NCBI RefSeq assembly: GCF_000696185.1
Contig: NZ_KK853997.1
Location: 6,482,809 to 6,546,808 of the forward strand
From: Kitasatospora cheerisanensis KCTC 2395
GTDB taxonomy: Bacteria; Actinomycetota; Actinomycetes; Streptomycetales; Streptomycetaceae
DNA: 64,000 bases
Direction of reading: 5' to 3'
The translations under genes and the position numbers were made by a program. The notes beneath the pieces are model-generated. The model worked only from the letters and a program-made list of their open reading frames with translations. It was not told the DNA's origin and made no database searches. Positions 51,654 through 60,179 of this stretch are shown in pieces. How positions within the stretch are numbered: the first letter of the stretch is position 1; each line of letters begins with the position of its first letter.

Positions 51654-52805
51654 CTACCGGAGGAGCGCCTTGGCGAGGTCGGCCTCCAGGTCCTCCGGGT
51701 CCTCCAGGCCGACGGACAGGCGCAGCAGGGCGGGGACGGGCTTGTGGGCGTCCTCGACCGGCCGGTGGGTGAGCGAGGCCGGGTGCTGGATCAGGGTGTC
51801 CACACCGCCGAGCGACACCGCGTGGGTGATCAGCTCGCAGTGCTCGGCGATCGCCGCGGCGTGCTCGAAACCGCCCGCCGCCTCGAACGCCAAGGTGCTT
51901 CCGCCGCCCAGGAGTTGGCGCCCGAGCAGCGGCGAGCCGGAGCGGCCGGGGTAGTGCACGGCGGACACCTCGGGCTGCTCGGCCAGCCAGTCGGCGAGCC
52001 GGGCCGCGCTCGCCGAGGCGGCGCGCACCCGCAGCGGCAGGGTCTGCAGGCCGCGGTGCAGCAGGTACCCGGCCAGCGGGTGCAGGATCGCACCGGTGAC
52101 GGCCCGCACCCGGCGCAGCCGCTCCGCCCACGCGGTGCTGCAGGCGACCGCGCCGGCCAGCACGTCGCCGTGACCGCCGATCGACTTGGTCGCGGAGTGC
52201 AGCACCAGCGTGGCGCCGAACTCGGCGGGCCGCTGCAGCACCGGTGTGGCGAAGGTGTTGTCGACCAGCAGCGGCGCGTCGCCGCAGGCGTCGGCGACAG
52301 CGGCCAGGTCGACCAGGTCGAGGGTCGGGTTGGCGGGGGTCTCGACCAGGACCAGCCCGGTGTCGGGGCGGACCGCGCCGGCCACGGTCTCGGGGGTGGC
52401 CCAGGTGACCTCGGTGCCCAGCAGGCCGGAGGCGAGCAGGTGGTCGGAACCGCCGTACAGCGGGCGCACCGCGACGACGTGCCGGCGGCCCTCCGCGGCG
52501 GCGGCCAGCAGGCAGGCGGTCAGCGCGGCCATGCCGGAGGAGAACGCCACCGCCTGGGCGCAGCCCTCCAGTTCGGCGAGGGCCTGCTCGAAGCGGGCCA
52601 CGGTCGGGTTCCACAGCCGCTGGTAGACCAGCCCGCCCTCGGCGGGCGGCCGGCCGCCGGTGGCCAGGGCCTGGTAGGCGTCGCCGCCGGCGGCGAGGTC
52701 CGGAACCGGATAGGTGGTGGACAGGTCGAGCGGGGGGACGTGCGCACCGAGGCCGGCGAGGTCGTCGCGGCCGGCGTGCACGGCTCGGGTGTCGAGTCGG
52801 CTCAT
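51654..52805 (-). CDS. PLP-dependent trans-sulfuration enzyme (cystathionine gamma-lyase/methionine gamma-lyase type)
   Basis: A 383-residue Cys/Met-metabolism PLP enzyme. Key parts: DTRAVHAGRDDLAG start, VYQRLWNPTVARFEQALAELEG (Tyr for PLP phosphate), AFSSGMAALTACLLA, LLVDNTFATPVLQRP (Asp) and LHSATKSIGGHGDVLAG (Schiff-base Lys). C-terminal THAVSLGGVDTLIQHPASLTHR is typical. It would split or form thioether or thiol bonds of cystathionine, methionine or homoserine esters; which of these is uncertain. Divergent from an Lrp/AsnC regulator, which often controls such genes. ATG 52805. Confidence 0.92.
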   Translation of the reverse strand: MSRLDTRAVHAGRDDLAGLGAHVPPLDLSTTYPVPDLAAGGDAYQALATGGRPPAEGGLVYQRLWNPTVARFEQALAELEGCAQAVAFSSGMAALTACLLAAAAEGRRHVVAVRPLYGGSDHLLASGLLGTEVTWATPETVAGAVRPDTGLVLVETPANPTLDLVDLAAVADACGDAPLLVDNTFATPVLQRPAEFGATLVLHSATKSIGGHGDVLAGAVACSTAWAERLRRVRAVTGAILHPLAGYLLHRGLQTLPLRVRAASASAARLADWLAEQPEVSAVHYPGRSGSPLLGRQLLGGGSTLAFEAAGGFEHAAAIAEHCELITHAVSLGGVDTLIQHPASLTHRPVEDAHKPVPALLRLSVGLEDPEDLEADLAKALLR

Positions 52806-52857
52806 GGGCGACGATGGTGAAGTTGCGGACCGGCAAAGGCCATAGCCGCGGTCAATC

Positions 52858-52868
52858 ATTCGGCGAAT
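52858..52868. promoter_or_regulatory. Palindrome in the Lrp/trans-sulfuration divergent region
   Basis: ATTCGGCGAAT is an 11-base perfect palindrome in the 112-base gap between the two divergent starts, the only AT-richer stretch there. A candidate Lrp-type binding site. Confidence 0.45.
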
Positions 52869-52917
52869 GCCGGTCGGGGCCTTGCGGATGTTCGGTACGG
52901 GCCGCCACGCTGGGCGC

Positions 52918-53400
52918 GTGCCGAATATTCCACGGCCCCGCGCCGCAGTGCTGGACGAGACCGACCGGGCGATCGTCCGGGCGCTGCTGGAGAACGCCCG
53001 GACGGCCAACAGCGCGCTGGCGGAACTGGTCGGGATCGCCCCGTCCACCTGCCTGGCCCGGGTGCGGGCGCTGCGCGAACGGGGCGTGATCCACGGCTAC
53101 CACGCGGAGGTCGACCTGCCGGCGGTCGGCCTGCCGCTCCAGGCGATGATCTCGGTGCGGCTGCGGGCGCACACCCGGGAGCAGAACGAGGGCTTCCGCA
53201 CCACCGCACCGAACCTGCCCGGCGTGCTGGAGGTGTTCCACATCGCCGGCGCCGACGACTACCTGCTGCACGTCGCGGTCGCCGACCCGGAGGCGCTGCG
53301 CAGCTTCGTCGTCGACCACCTGACCACCCACCCGGCGGTCGCCCAGGCCCGCACCAACCTGGTGTTCGAGCGGATCCCCGGTGCCACGCCGGTGATCTGA
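52918..53400 (+). CDS. Lrp/AsnC-family transcriptional regulator
   Basis: A 160-residue protein with the AsnC-type helix-turn-helix (LDETDRAIVRALLENARTANSALAELVGIAPSTCLARVRALRERGVI) and the RAM ligand domain (QAMISVRLRAHTREQ, VLEVFHIAGADDYLLHVAVAD). Lrp proteins bind amino acids and regulate the adjacent divergent gene; here the trans-sulfuration enzyme, so methionine or cysteine sensing is the likely task. GTG 52918. Confidence 0.93.
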   Translation: MPNIPRPRAAVLDETDRAIVRALLENARTANSALAELVGIAPSTCLARVRALRERGVIHGYHAEVDLPAVGLPLQAMISVRLRAHTREQNEGFRTTAPNLPGVLEVFHIAGADDYLLHVAVADPEALRSFVVDHLTTHPAVAQARTNLVFERIPGATPVI

Positions 53401-53623
53401 CGCCGGGTCGGGAGCCGCGGCCGCCGGGCGGGCGGCGGTGGCGAGTTGTGGCCACTGTCCACCATCCGCCGCCGCAGTTCGGGCGGTTCGGCCGTACCGT
53501 ACTGGTTATCGGTGATCTGTCCGGTTCTCGCTCGCGGACGGGGCAGGGCCGCCGAGCCCCGACGCGGCCGGACGACGGCGCCCCCGCTCCCACCCGGTCG
53601 CCCCCGTTGTGAAGGGACCGACC

Positions 53624-54058
53624 ATGGCTGTCGCGGACCCCACCCTGACCGTGCGGTACAGCCTGAGCCTGGCGACCGTACCCGCCGCCGTGCCCGAGGC
53701 GCGCCGCAGCGTGCGCGCCGAACTGGCCGCCCGCGGCCTGGGCGCGGACCATCCGCTGACCGACACGGTGCTGCTGGTGGTCAGCGAACTCGTCACCAAC
53801 ACGGTCCGGCACGCGGCCCCGCGTTCGCCCCGCACCACCCTCCGACTCGACTTCGAGCCCGAGGAGTTGACGATCCGGGTGCACGACCGGCACCCGCACT
53901 GTCCGAGCCGCCGGGAGACCCCGCACCAGGACGGCAGCGGCGGCTGGGGCCTGAGCCTGGTGCACGAGATGGCCCTGCTGGCGGGCGGCACCACCGCGAC
54001 GCAGGCCGACCCGGACGGCGGCGGCAAGACCATGGTGGTGCGGCTGCCGCTGGCCTGA
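53624..54058 (+). CDS. RsbW/anti-sigma-type ATP-binding regulator (HATPase_c)
   Basis: A 144-residue single GHKL ATPase domain: VSELVTNTVRHAAPRSP (N box), ELTIRVHDRHP (G1, with His after D.R), and GGWGLSLVHEMALLAGG (G2), ending in GGGKTMVVRLPL. These small kinases are abundant in Streptomyces and pair with anti-anti-sigma factors to control sigma-B-type factors. No partner gene lies next to it. ATG 53624 has GAAGGGA 6 bases upstream; GTG 53609 is an alternative. Confidence 0.92.
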   Translation: MAVADPTLTVRYSLSLATVPAAVPEARRSVRAELAARGLGADHPLTDTVLLVVSELVTNTVRHAAPRSPRTTLRLDFEPEELTIRVHDRHPHCPSRRETPHQDGSGGWGLSLVHEMALLAGGTTATQADPDGGGKTMVVRLPLA

Positions 54059-54090
54059 CGCCGAAGCGGGGGAAGGACGTTGGCGCGGGG

Positions 54091-54118
54091 CCGGCGCCGT
54101 TGTCCCGGCGGGCGCCGG
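54091..54118. terminator. Hairpin between convergent genes
   Basis: CCGGCGCC (54091-54098) pairs with GGCGCCGG (54111-54118). It lies 32 bases after the HATPase stop, in the convergent gap before the oxidase gene. Confidence 0.5.
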
Positions 54119-54213
54119 TTGGGAAGACGATCGGAGGACGACCCCGCGGCTCCACTCTGCTGCATGTACTCCGTTCTTGCAAGTAAGTCGCAATAAGGCC
54201 GCCCGACGGGGCG

Positions 54214-55377
54214 TCAGCAGCGGAGCAGCGCCCCCGGCTCCCGCAGCGACTCCAGCGAGCGGTAGCCGTCCACCGCCATCAGCAGATCCGCCTCCGCCAG
54301 CAGCGACCGCAGCACGTGCACCACCCCCTCCTCGCCGCCCAGCGCCAGCCCGTACACGTACGGCCGGCCCACGCCCACCGCCGTCGCCCCCAGCGCCAGC
54401 GCCTTCACCGCGTCCGCGCCGCTGCGCACCCCCGAGTCGAACAGCACCGGCAGGCCGTCCGCCGCCGCCACCGCCCCGGCCAGCGACTCCAGCGCCGGCA
54501 GCCCGCCGTTCGCCTGCCGGCCGCCGTGGTTCGAGCAGTAGATCCCGTCCACGCCCGCGTCCTTCGCGCGCCGGACGTCCTCCGGGTGGCACAGGCCCTT
54601 CAGGATCAGCGGCAGCTCCGTCAGCGAGCGCAGCCACGGCAGGTCGTCCCAGGTCAGCGGGTTGCCGAAGACCGACACCCAGTCCATCACCGCGCCGCGC
54701 GGATCCCCGTCCGGGTCCTTGAGGCGGGCCCGGAACACCGGGTCGGAGGTGTAGTTCGCCAGACAGTGGCCGCGCAGCTGCGGGAAGCTGCCGCTGCCCA
54801 GGTCCCGCGGCCGCCACCCGGTCACCCAGGTGTCCAGCGTCACCACGATGCCCTTGAACCCGGCCGCCTCCGCCCGGTGCACCAGCGACTCCGCCAGCGC
54901 CCGGTCCGTCGGCGTGTACAGCTGGAAGAAGCCGGGCGTGCCGCCCATCTCCGCCGCCACCCGCTCCATGGGGTCCACCGACAGCGTCGACGCCACCATC
55001 GGCACCCCGGTGCGGGCCGCCGCCCGGGCCGTCGCCAGATCCCCGTGCCCGTCCGGCGCGCACAGGCCCAGCACCCCCACCGGGGCCAGGAACAGCGGCG
55101 ACGCCAGCTCCAGGCCGAACAGGTCCACCCGCAGGTCCCGCTCCTTCGCGCCCACCAGCATCCGCGGCACCAGCCCCCAGCGCTCGAACGCCGCGACGTT
55201 CGCCCGCTGGGTGTGCTCGTCGCCCGCGCCGCCCGCCACGTACGACCACACGTCCGGCGCCAGCGCGGCCCGCGCGCGCTCCGCCAGGCCCGCGAAGGTC
55301 ATCGGGAACCTCGGCGCGACGCCGAACAGCGCCTCGAAGTAGATCTCGTTCTGGTAGTCGCCGAACTGCGGGGCCAT
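54214..55377 (-). CDS. FMN-dependent alpha-hydroxy-acid oxidase (lactate 2-monooxygenase type)
   Basis: A 387-residue TIM-barrel flavoprotein. Conserved parts: FGDYQNEIYFEALFG start found in lactate 2-monooxygenases, VWSYVAGGAGDEHTQRANVAAF, PLFLAPVGVLGLC, FQLYTPTDR, GIVVTLDTWVTGWRPRDL, LPLILKGLCHPEDVRRA (catalytic Lys), and YCSNHGGRQANGGLPALESL (His base and Arg). It would oxidise an L-2-hydroxy acid such as lactate. ATG 55377 has GGAGGAGCG upstream. The LacI gene lies upstream on the same strand across a 33-base tandem repeat. Confidence 0.92.
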   Translation of the reverse strand: MAPQFGDYQNEIYFEALFGVAPRFPMTFAGLAERARAALAPDVWSYVAGGAGDEHTQRANVAAFERWGLVPRMLVGAKERDLRVDLFGLELASPLFLAPVGVLGLCAPDGHGDLATARAAARTGVPMVASTLSVDPMERVAAEMGGTPGFFQLYTPTDRALAESLVHRAEAAGFKGIVVTLDTWVTGWRPRDLGSGSFPQLRGHCLANYTSDPVFRARLKDPDGDPRGAVMDWVSVFGNPLTWDDLPWLRSLTELPLILKGLCHPEDVRRAKDAGVDGIYCSNHGGRQANGGLPALESLAGAVAAADGLPVLFDSGVRSGADAVKALALGATAVGVGRPYVYGLALGGEEGVVHVLRSLLAEADLLMAVDGYRSLESLREPGALLRC

Positions 55378-55431
55378 CCGCGCTCCTCCGGGTGGTGACC
55401 GATCGTGGCGGCCACCCTCCACCGGCCGCCA

Positions 55432-55497
55432 CCGGACGGTCAAGGGCGTGCTGCCGGGCCTGCGCCGGACGGTCAAGGGCGTGCTGCCGGGCCTGCG
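55432..55497. repeat. Tandem duplication of a 33-base unit at the 3' end of the LacI gene
   Basis: Two identical 33-base copies, 55432-55464 and 55465-55497, each starting CCGGACGGTC and ending GGGCCTGCG. The unit includes the end of the LacI-type coding sequence with its stop codon, so the second copy repeats the last nine codons plus TGA after the real stop. Confidence 0.9.
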
Positions 55498-56471
55498 CCG
55501 CGCAGCACCAGGCGGGTCGGGACGGTCTCCGTGCGCGGCGGCGTGGCATCCCCGTCCAGCCGGGCCAGCGCCAGCCGGGCCGCGGCCGCACCCAGCCCCG
55601 CCGGGTCCTGCGCCACCGCCGACAGCGGCGGGTCCAGCACCTCCGCCAGCGGCAGGTCGTCGAACGCCAGCAGCGCCACGTCGCGGCGGCCCGCCCGGCC
55701 CAGCGCCAGCACCGCGCCCGTCGCCGCGTTCACGTTCGACGCGAACAGCGCCGTCGGCGGATCCGGCAGGGCCAGCAGCCGCAGCACCGCCCGCTCCGCC
55801 TCCGCCGCCGTCCGGGCGTCCGCGACCAGTTCCCCGTCGGGCGCGGCGCCCGCCTCCCGCAGCGCCTCCCGGTAGCCCGCCAGACGCTCGCGTCGGGTGT
55901 ACAGCCCGGCCGGCAGGTCGCCGAGGAACGCCACCCGGCGGTGACCCAGCCCCAGCAGGTGCGCCACGCCCTCGCGGGCGCCCGCCCGGTTCGAGGACAC
56001 CACGCAGTCCGCGTCCGGCCCCGGCCGGTCCACGAACACCAGCGGCACCCCCGCCGCCCGGGCCTGCGCCGAGGCCTCCCCGCCCGCCGCCGGCACCACC
56101 AGCAGCGCCGCCGTCCGACGCGCCAGGAAAGCGCTTACCACCTCGGCCTCGCGCGCCGCGTCACCGCCCGAACACCCCAGCAGCACCGTCAACCCGCGCG
56201 CCCGCGCCGCCTCCTCCACCCCGCCCGCCAACGCCCCGAAGAACGGGTTCGCCAGATCCGGCAGCACCAACCCCACCGTCGCGTCCGGGCCGCCCGTCCG
56301 GATGCTCCGCGCCAGCAGGTTCGGGCGGAAACCCACCCGCTCCACCACCGCCAGCACCCGCTCCCGGGTCGCCGCCGCCACCGGACCGTCCCCGTTCAGC
56401 ACCCGCGACACCGTCTTCGCGCTCACCCCCGCCTCGCGCGCCACGTCGTGCAACGTCAACCGCCGCTCCAT
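55473..56471 (-). CDS. LacI-family transcriptional regulator
   Basis: A 332-residue regulator: N-terminal LacI helix-turn-helix and hinge (LTLHDVAREAGVSAKTVSRVLNGDGPVAAATRERVLAVVERVGFRPNLLARSIRTG) and a periplasmic-binding-like ligand domain (VGLVLPDLANPFFGALAGGVEEAARARG, later FASNVNAATGAVLALG and VALLAFDDLPLAEVLDPPLS). LacI proteins usually sense sugars. It is placed between the oxidase gene (same strand) and a divergent AraC gene. ATG 56471. Its last codons are duplicated downstream. Confidence 0.95.
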   Translation of the reverse strand: MERRLTLHDVAREAGVSAKTVSRVLNGDGPVAAATRERVLAVVERVGFRPNLLARSIRTGGPDATVGLVLPDLANPFFGALAGGVEEAARARGLTVLLGCSGGDAAREAEVVSAFLARRTAALLVVPAAGGEASAQARAAGVPLVFVDRPGPDADCVVSSNRAGAREGVAHLLGLGHRRVAFLGDLPAGLYTRRERLAGYREALREAGAAPDGELVADARTAAEAERAVLRLLALPDPPTALFASNVNAATGAVLALGRAGRRDVALLAFDDLPLAEVLDPPLSAVAQDPAGLGAAAARLALARLDGDATPPRTETVPTRLVLRGAGPAARP

Positions 56472-56574
56472 GCCCGCCACCCCGCTCCGCCCGTCCGTTC
56501 CGACGACCGTACCGCCGCCCTCCCGCCGGAAGATCCACCGGAGGTAGCCTGGCTGCGGGTGGTGGGTGGTGACG

Positions 56575-57486
56575 ATGCGAGACAGCGACAACCCGGCCTC
56601 CGGGACGGCGATCCCCGAGGTCCCGTTCGCCGCGCCGCCCGGCGGACCCGCCGGCGTCGAAGTGATGACCCTCGCCGAACTCCGCGCCCGCCGCGCCACC
56701 GCCACCGACCGCGACTTCCACCGACCGCAACGGCCCGCCTTCCACCACCTGCTCACCCTCGACCGCGGCACCCTCCACCACACCGTCGACTTCACCGAAC
56801 ACGCCGTCCACCCCGGCAGCTGGCTCTGGGTCCGGCCCGGACAGGTCCAGCAGTGGGGCGAACTCGGCGACGCCGACGGCACCCTCGTCCTGTTCGAACC
56901 CGGCTTCCCCGACCCCGCGACGGTGGCCGCCGCCCGCCTCGACGACCCGTTCGCCGCGGCCGTCCTGCACACCGCCGGGCCCGACCGGGACGCGCTGCGC
57001 GCGGCGCTGCTCCACCTCCACCGCGAGTTCGCCTCCGGCGCGGACCTGCCCGCCGAGATCCACCACGCGCTGCTCCGCCACCTGCTCGCCGCACTGCTGC
57101 TCCGCCTCGCCAACCCCGCGACGCCCTGCGGCAGCGCGAGCGCCGAACCCGGCGAGACCTACCGCCGCTTCCGGCACGCCGTCGAACACCACTTCACCCG
57201 CACCCGGCGCGTCGAGGACTACGCGAAAGCGCTCGGCTACTCGCCGCGGACGCTCTCCCGCGCGACACTCGCCGCCGCGGGCATCGGCGCCAAGGAGTTC
57301 GTCGACCGCCGCGTCGTCCTCGAAGCCAAACGCCTCCTCGCCCACAGCGACACCCCCGCCGCCCGCATAGCCGACCGCCTCGGCTTCGCCGACGCCGCCA
57401 ACTTCGCCAAGTTCTTCCACCAACGCACCGGCACCACCCCCATCGCCTTCCGCACCACCGTCCGGGGCACCACCGAAGACACCTAG
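56575..57486 (+). CDS. AraC-family transcriptional regulator
   Basis: A 303-residue regulator. The N-terminal cupin-like part includes FHHLLTLDRGTLHHTVDFTEHAVHPGSWLWVRPGQVQQW, and the C-terminal AraC domain (about 195-295) has DYAKALGYSPRTLSRATLAAAG and ARIADRLGFADAANFAKFFHQRTGTTPIAFR. Divergent from the LacI gene. ATG 56575 is used; GTG codons at 56566 and 56569 are alternatives. The effector is unknown. Confidence 0.93.
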   Translation: MRDSDNPASGTAIPEVPFAAPPGGPAGVEVMTLAELRARRATATDRDFHRPQRPAFHHLLTLDRGTLHHTVDFTEHAVHPGSWLWVRPGQVQQWGELGDADGTLVLFEPGFPDPATVAAARLDDPFAAAVLHTAGPDRDALRAALLHLHREFASGADLPAEIHHALLRHLLAALLLRLANPATPCGSASAEPGETYRRFRHAVEHHFTRTRRVEDYAKALGYSPRTLSRATLAAAGIGAKEFVDRRVVLEAKRLLAHSDTPAARIADRLGFADAANFAKFFHQRTGTTPIAFRTTVRGTTEDT

Positions 57487-57821
57487 AGCACAAGGGGAAG
57501 CCGCCTCCGGCGAGGTGGGACGGCGAGAGGGAGAGACCGCCTCCGGCACGGCGGGGGAGGGGAGTTGAGCGACCTGCGGGCGGGCGTCGTCCGGAGGGCC
57601 GCCGTCGGCGGGCGGGTCGGGCTGTGGAGAGCGATGCGGCCTCCGACCGTGAGCGCAGGGCGCTGGGGGCCCGAGCGTTGTGGCGCGGCGCGGGGCGGAA
57701 GCCGTCTTCCGCGGGGCAGGGGTGCGGCGAGCCGGTGTCGGCGGGGGTGCCTGCCGGCCGGGGCTGGGTCTTTGGGGGTGGGCGTTCCTGACGGCGGTGG
57801 GGGTCGGGTGGGTGGGCGGGG
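57487..57821. other. 335-base region without a supported gene
   Basis: G-rich, with short direct repeats such as CCGCCTCCGGC (near 57501 and 57538). Several overlapping frames are open, but none has a plausible start or composition. I see no RNA gene. It lies between the ends of convergent AraC and HIT genes. Confidence 0.5.
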
Positions 57822-58229
57822 TCAGAGGGCGGTGCGGATGCGGGTGGCGGTGGTGGCGGCGTGGGCGCTGTCGCGGTAGCGGGTGCGGGGCCAGAAGAAG
57901 CCGCGGAGGCCGTCCTTGGGGTTGCGGGGGACGATGTGGGTGTGCAGGTGGGGGACGGACTGGCTGATCCGGTTGTTGGTGGCGACGAAGCTCCCGGCGG
58001 CGTCCATGCCGCGTTCGACGGCGGCGGTCAGGCGGCGGACCCGGGTGTAGTAGGGGCCGGTCTCGTCCTCGGTGAGGTCGGTGAGGGTGGGGACGTGGCG
58101 GCGGGGGACGACCAGCAGGTGGCCGGGGAAGAGCGGCCGGTGGTCGAGGAAGGCGACGGCGTGCTCGTCGGCGAAGACGGAGTCGACCGGGACCTCGCCG
58201 GCGACGACGCGGCAGAACAGGCAGTCCAT
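57822..58229 (-). CDS. HIT-family protein (histidine triad)
   Basis: A 135-residue HIT protein: MDCLFCRVVAGEVP start, FLDHRPLFPGHLLVVPRRHVPTLTDL, and the triad in SVPHLHTHIVPRNPKDGLRGFFWPR (HxHxH). HIT enzymes hydrolyse or transfer nucleotides (adenosine 5'-monophosphoramidates, dinucleoside polyphosphates). CxxC in the N-terminus may bind zinc. ATG 58229. Confidence 0.95.
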   Translation of the reverse strand: MDCLFCRVVAGEVPVDSVFADEHAVAFLDHRPLFPGHLLVVPRRHVPTLTDLTEDETGPYYTRVRRLTAAVERGMDAAGSFVATNNRISQSVPHLHTHIVPRNPKDGLRGFFWPRTRYRDSAHAATTATRIRTAL

Positions 58230-58252
58230 CGCCCCATCATCGCGGTTCGGGA

Positions 58253-58274
58253 CGCGCCGGACGGTTCCGGCGCG
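58253..58274 (-). terminator. Terminator of the sigma-factor operon
   Basis: CGCGCCGGA (58253-58261) pairs with TCCGGCGCG (58266-58274), 4-base loop, 15 bases past the stop codon of the minus-strand gene ending at 58290. Confidence 0.7.
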
Positions 58275-58289
58275 CCCCGTGAACGGGAG

Positions 58290-59497
58290 TCAGGCGCGGG
58301 CCCAGGAGGGCGCGGTGACGAGGGCGGTCAGCCGTTCCTGGTCGAGCACGCCGGGGTCGGTGGTGATCCGGTGGTCGGGCCCGTACGTCCAGAGCTTGGC
58401 GGTGACCAGGGTGCCGTCCGGGAGCAGTCCGCGTGCGATCCACTGGAGGCCCCCGGCGCCGTCCGGGCCGGTCGCGTTGAACTGGATGACGGCGTACAGC
58501 GCGCCGTCCGCGGTGCGCCGGGTGGGCTGACTGGCCGTCAGGGTGCCGAACGCGGTGGCCGGGTCGTCGCGGAAGCCGCGGTGCCAGCCGTGTTCGACGG
58601 TGACGAGCAGTTGGCCGGTGCGCCCGTCGGCGGTCACGGCTCCGTGCAGGCGGCCGGGGGTGTCCTGGGTCTCGGCGCCCGGGTCGAAGGAGACGCCGGC
58701 GGGCAGGGCGGAGCGCAGCGCGGTGAGGACGGCCGGCCGGCGACCGGCGCGGCCGGCGGGACGGTGGCGGCGGGCAGCACCGCGTAGGCGGGCCGCCAGG
58801 CGTCGGAGGCGGCGACGTCCTGGAGTTGGGCCTCCGTCAGCGGCGGCGTCTCGCGGGCGGGGTGCCCCGGGGTGGCGGAGGTGACCTGGTGGACGGTGAC
58901 CGCCCGGCCGTCGGGGGCGGCGTACGTCACCGACCAGGCGCGGTCGTCGCCGTCCCAGCGCGGGGCCTTGGTGCTGGTGGTCAGGCGGGAGCCGTCGGGG
59001 CGGGTGGTGCGCCGGCAGGTGGTGGTGGGTTCGGCGAGCGTGTCCGGGCACTGGAGGGCGGGGGTGCCGTCGGAGAGCGGGGTGGCGAGGCGGTCGACGG
59101 CCAGCAGCACCCGGGCGGAGCCGTGGCCGTCGTCGTAGTCGAGCCAGGCCATCGGCGCCTGACCGGGCGTCACCAGGCTGACCTCGGTGCCGGCCGGGTC
59201 GGTGACCCGGCCGTCCGCGGGCAGCAGCGAACGCAGCGTGGTGGACATGAACACCCCGTCGACGACGGGTGCGGCCGGCGTGGTGCGGACGGGCGCGGGG
59301 GTGTGCCCGGGCAGCAGGGCCAGCGCGCAGCCGGTGGCGGCGACCAGGGCGACCGCGGAGGCGCCGAGGGTGCGGCGGCGGCGGACCCGGGTGCGGCCGC
59401 GGCGTTCGGCGGCGAGGGCGAACAGTTCGGTGGGCGGGGCGGGGGCGAAGTCGGCGGAGTCCCGCAGGGCGCGGGTGAAGTCCTCTTCGGAAGTCAT
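58290..59497 (-). CDS. Sigma-factor-associated membrane protein (anti-sigma-like), internal frameshift
   Basis: Starting at ATG 59497, the N-terminal 45 residues are cytoplasmic and charged (TSEEDFTRALRDSADFAPAP), followed by one membrane segment (LGASAVALVAATGCALALLPG) and a large extracytoplasmic domain. Near 58730-58742 the frame breaks; restoring one base in the GGCCGGCC run joins VAGPAVLTALRSALPAGVSFD and extends the product to about 402 residues, ending TALVTAPSWARA. The layout and position 32 bases after a SigE-type ECF gene match the actinobacterial sigma-associated membrane proteins (CU044_5270-like), which probably act as anti-sigma or accessory factors. No zinc anti-sigma motif is visible. 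Confidence 0.8.
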
Positions 59498-59529
59498 CGG
59501 CTGGCTCCTGGAAGGCTGGTGAGGGAAGG

Positions 59530-60057
59530 TCAGGGGCGGGCGAGCTCGTCGAACTGCTCGCCGAGGCGGGTGCGCAGGCGGCCCAGGGCGCGGGAGGCGC
59601 GGGAGCGGACGGCGCTCGGGGTGAGCCGGAGCGCGTCGGCGGTCTCCTCCACGCCGAGGTCCTCCCAGTAGCGCAGGATGAGCACCGCCCGGTCCTGCTG
59701 CGGCAGTTCGGCGAGCGCCTGGAGCAGCGTGACGCGCAGGGCGGGGTCGGCGGGCGGCGCAGCGGTCTCGGCGAAGGTGTCGGTGACGTGTTCGCGGCTG
59801 CTGCGCCGGCGCCGGTGGCTGAGGAAGGTGTTGACCAGGACGGTGCGGGCGTACCCGGCGGGGTTCGCCATCCGGGAGATCCGCCGCCAGTTGCCGTACA
59901 GCTTGCCGAGCGCCTCCTGGGCGAGGTCCTCGGCGAGGTGGGCGTCGCCGCCGGTCAGCAGGTAGGCGGTGCGGATCAGGTGGTGGCTGCGGGCGGCCGC
60001 GAAGGCCCGGAACTCGGGGGGTCCGGCGTCGTTCCCGGTCGTCGTCGTGCTGTCCAT
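59530..60057 (-). CDS. SigE-type ECF RNA polymerase sigma factor
   Basis: A 175-residue sigma-70 family protein of the short actinobacterial SigE group. Region 2 is SHHLIRTAYLLTGGDAHLAEDLAQEALGKLYGNWRRI, region 4 LPQQDRAVLILRYWEDLGVEETADALRLTPSAVRSRASRALGRLR. The downstream gene encodes the associated membrane protein, so the pair is an operon. Divergent from the MFS exporter with a 122-base gap. ATG 60057. Confidence 0.95.
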   Translation of the reverse strand: MDSTTTTGNDAGPPEFRAFAAARSHHLIRTAYLLTGGDAHLAEDLAQEALGKLYGNWRRISRMANPAGYARTVLVNTFLSHRRRRSSREHVTDTFAETAAPPADPALRVTLLQALAELPQQDRAVLILRYWEDLGVEETADALRLTPSAVRSRASRALGRLRTRLGEQFDELARP

Positions 60058-60144
60058 GCCCCTCTAACGCGGTGGGCGTTCACTCTTGTCGCACCGTTGA
60101 TCGCATCATCGGATTGGCATTCTTGTTCGATGCGGGGTGTCGAA

Positions 60145-60157
60145 CCGGACAGTCCGG
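60145..60157. promoter_or_regulatory. Palindrome upstream of the MFS exporter
   Basis: CCGGACAGTCCGG is a 13-base palindrome 22 bases before the GTG start of the exporter, in the divergent gap with the sigma gene. A candidate repressor site; no regulator gene adjoins. Confidence 0.4.
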
Positions 60158-60179
60158 GGCAAAGTGTGACGATACCGTG

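Noticed and set aside
55432..55497. Start of a CRISPR-like array
   Set aside because: Only two copies, directly adjacent without spacers, and they include coding sequence of the LacI gene; this is a tandem duplication.
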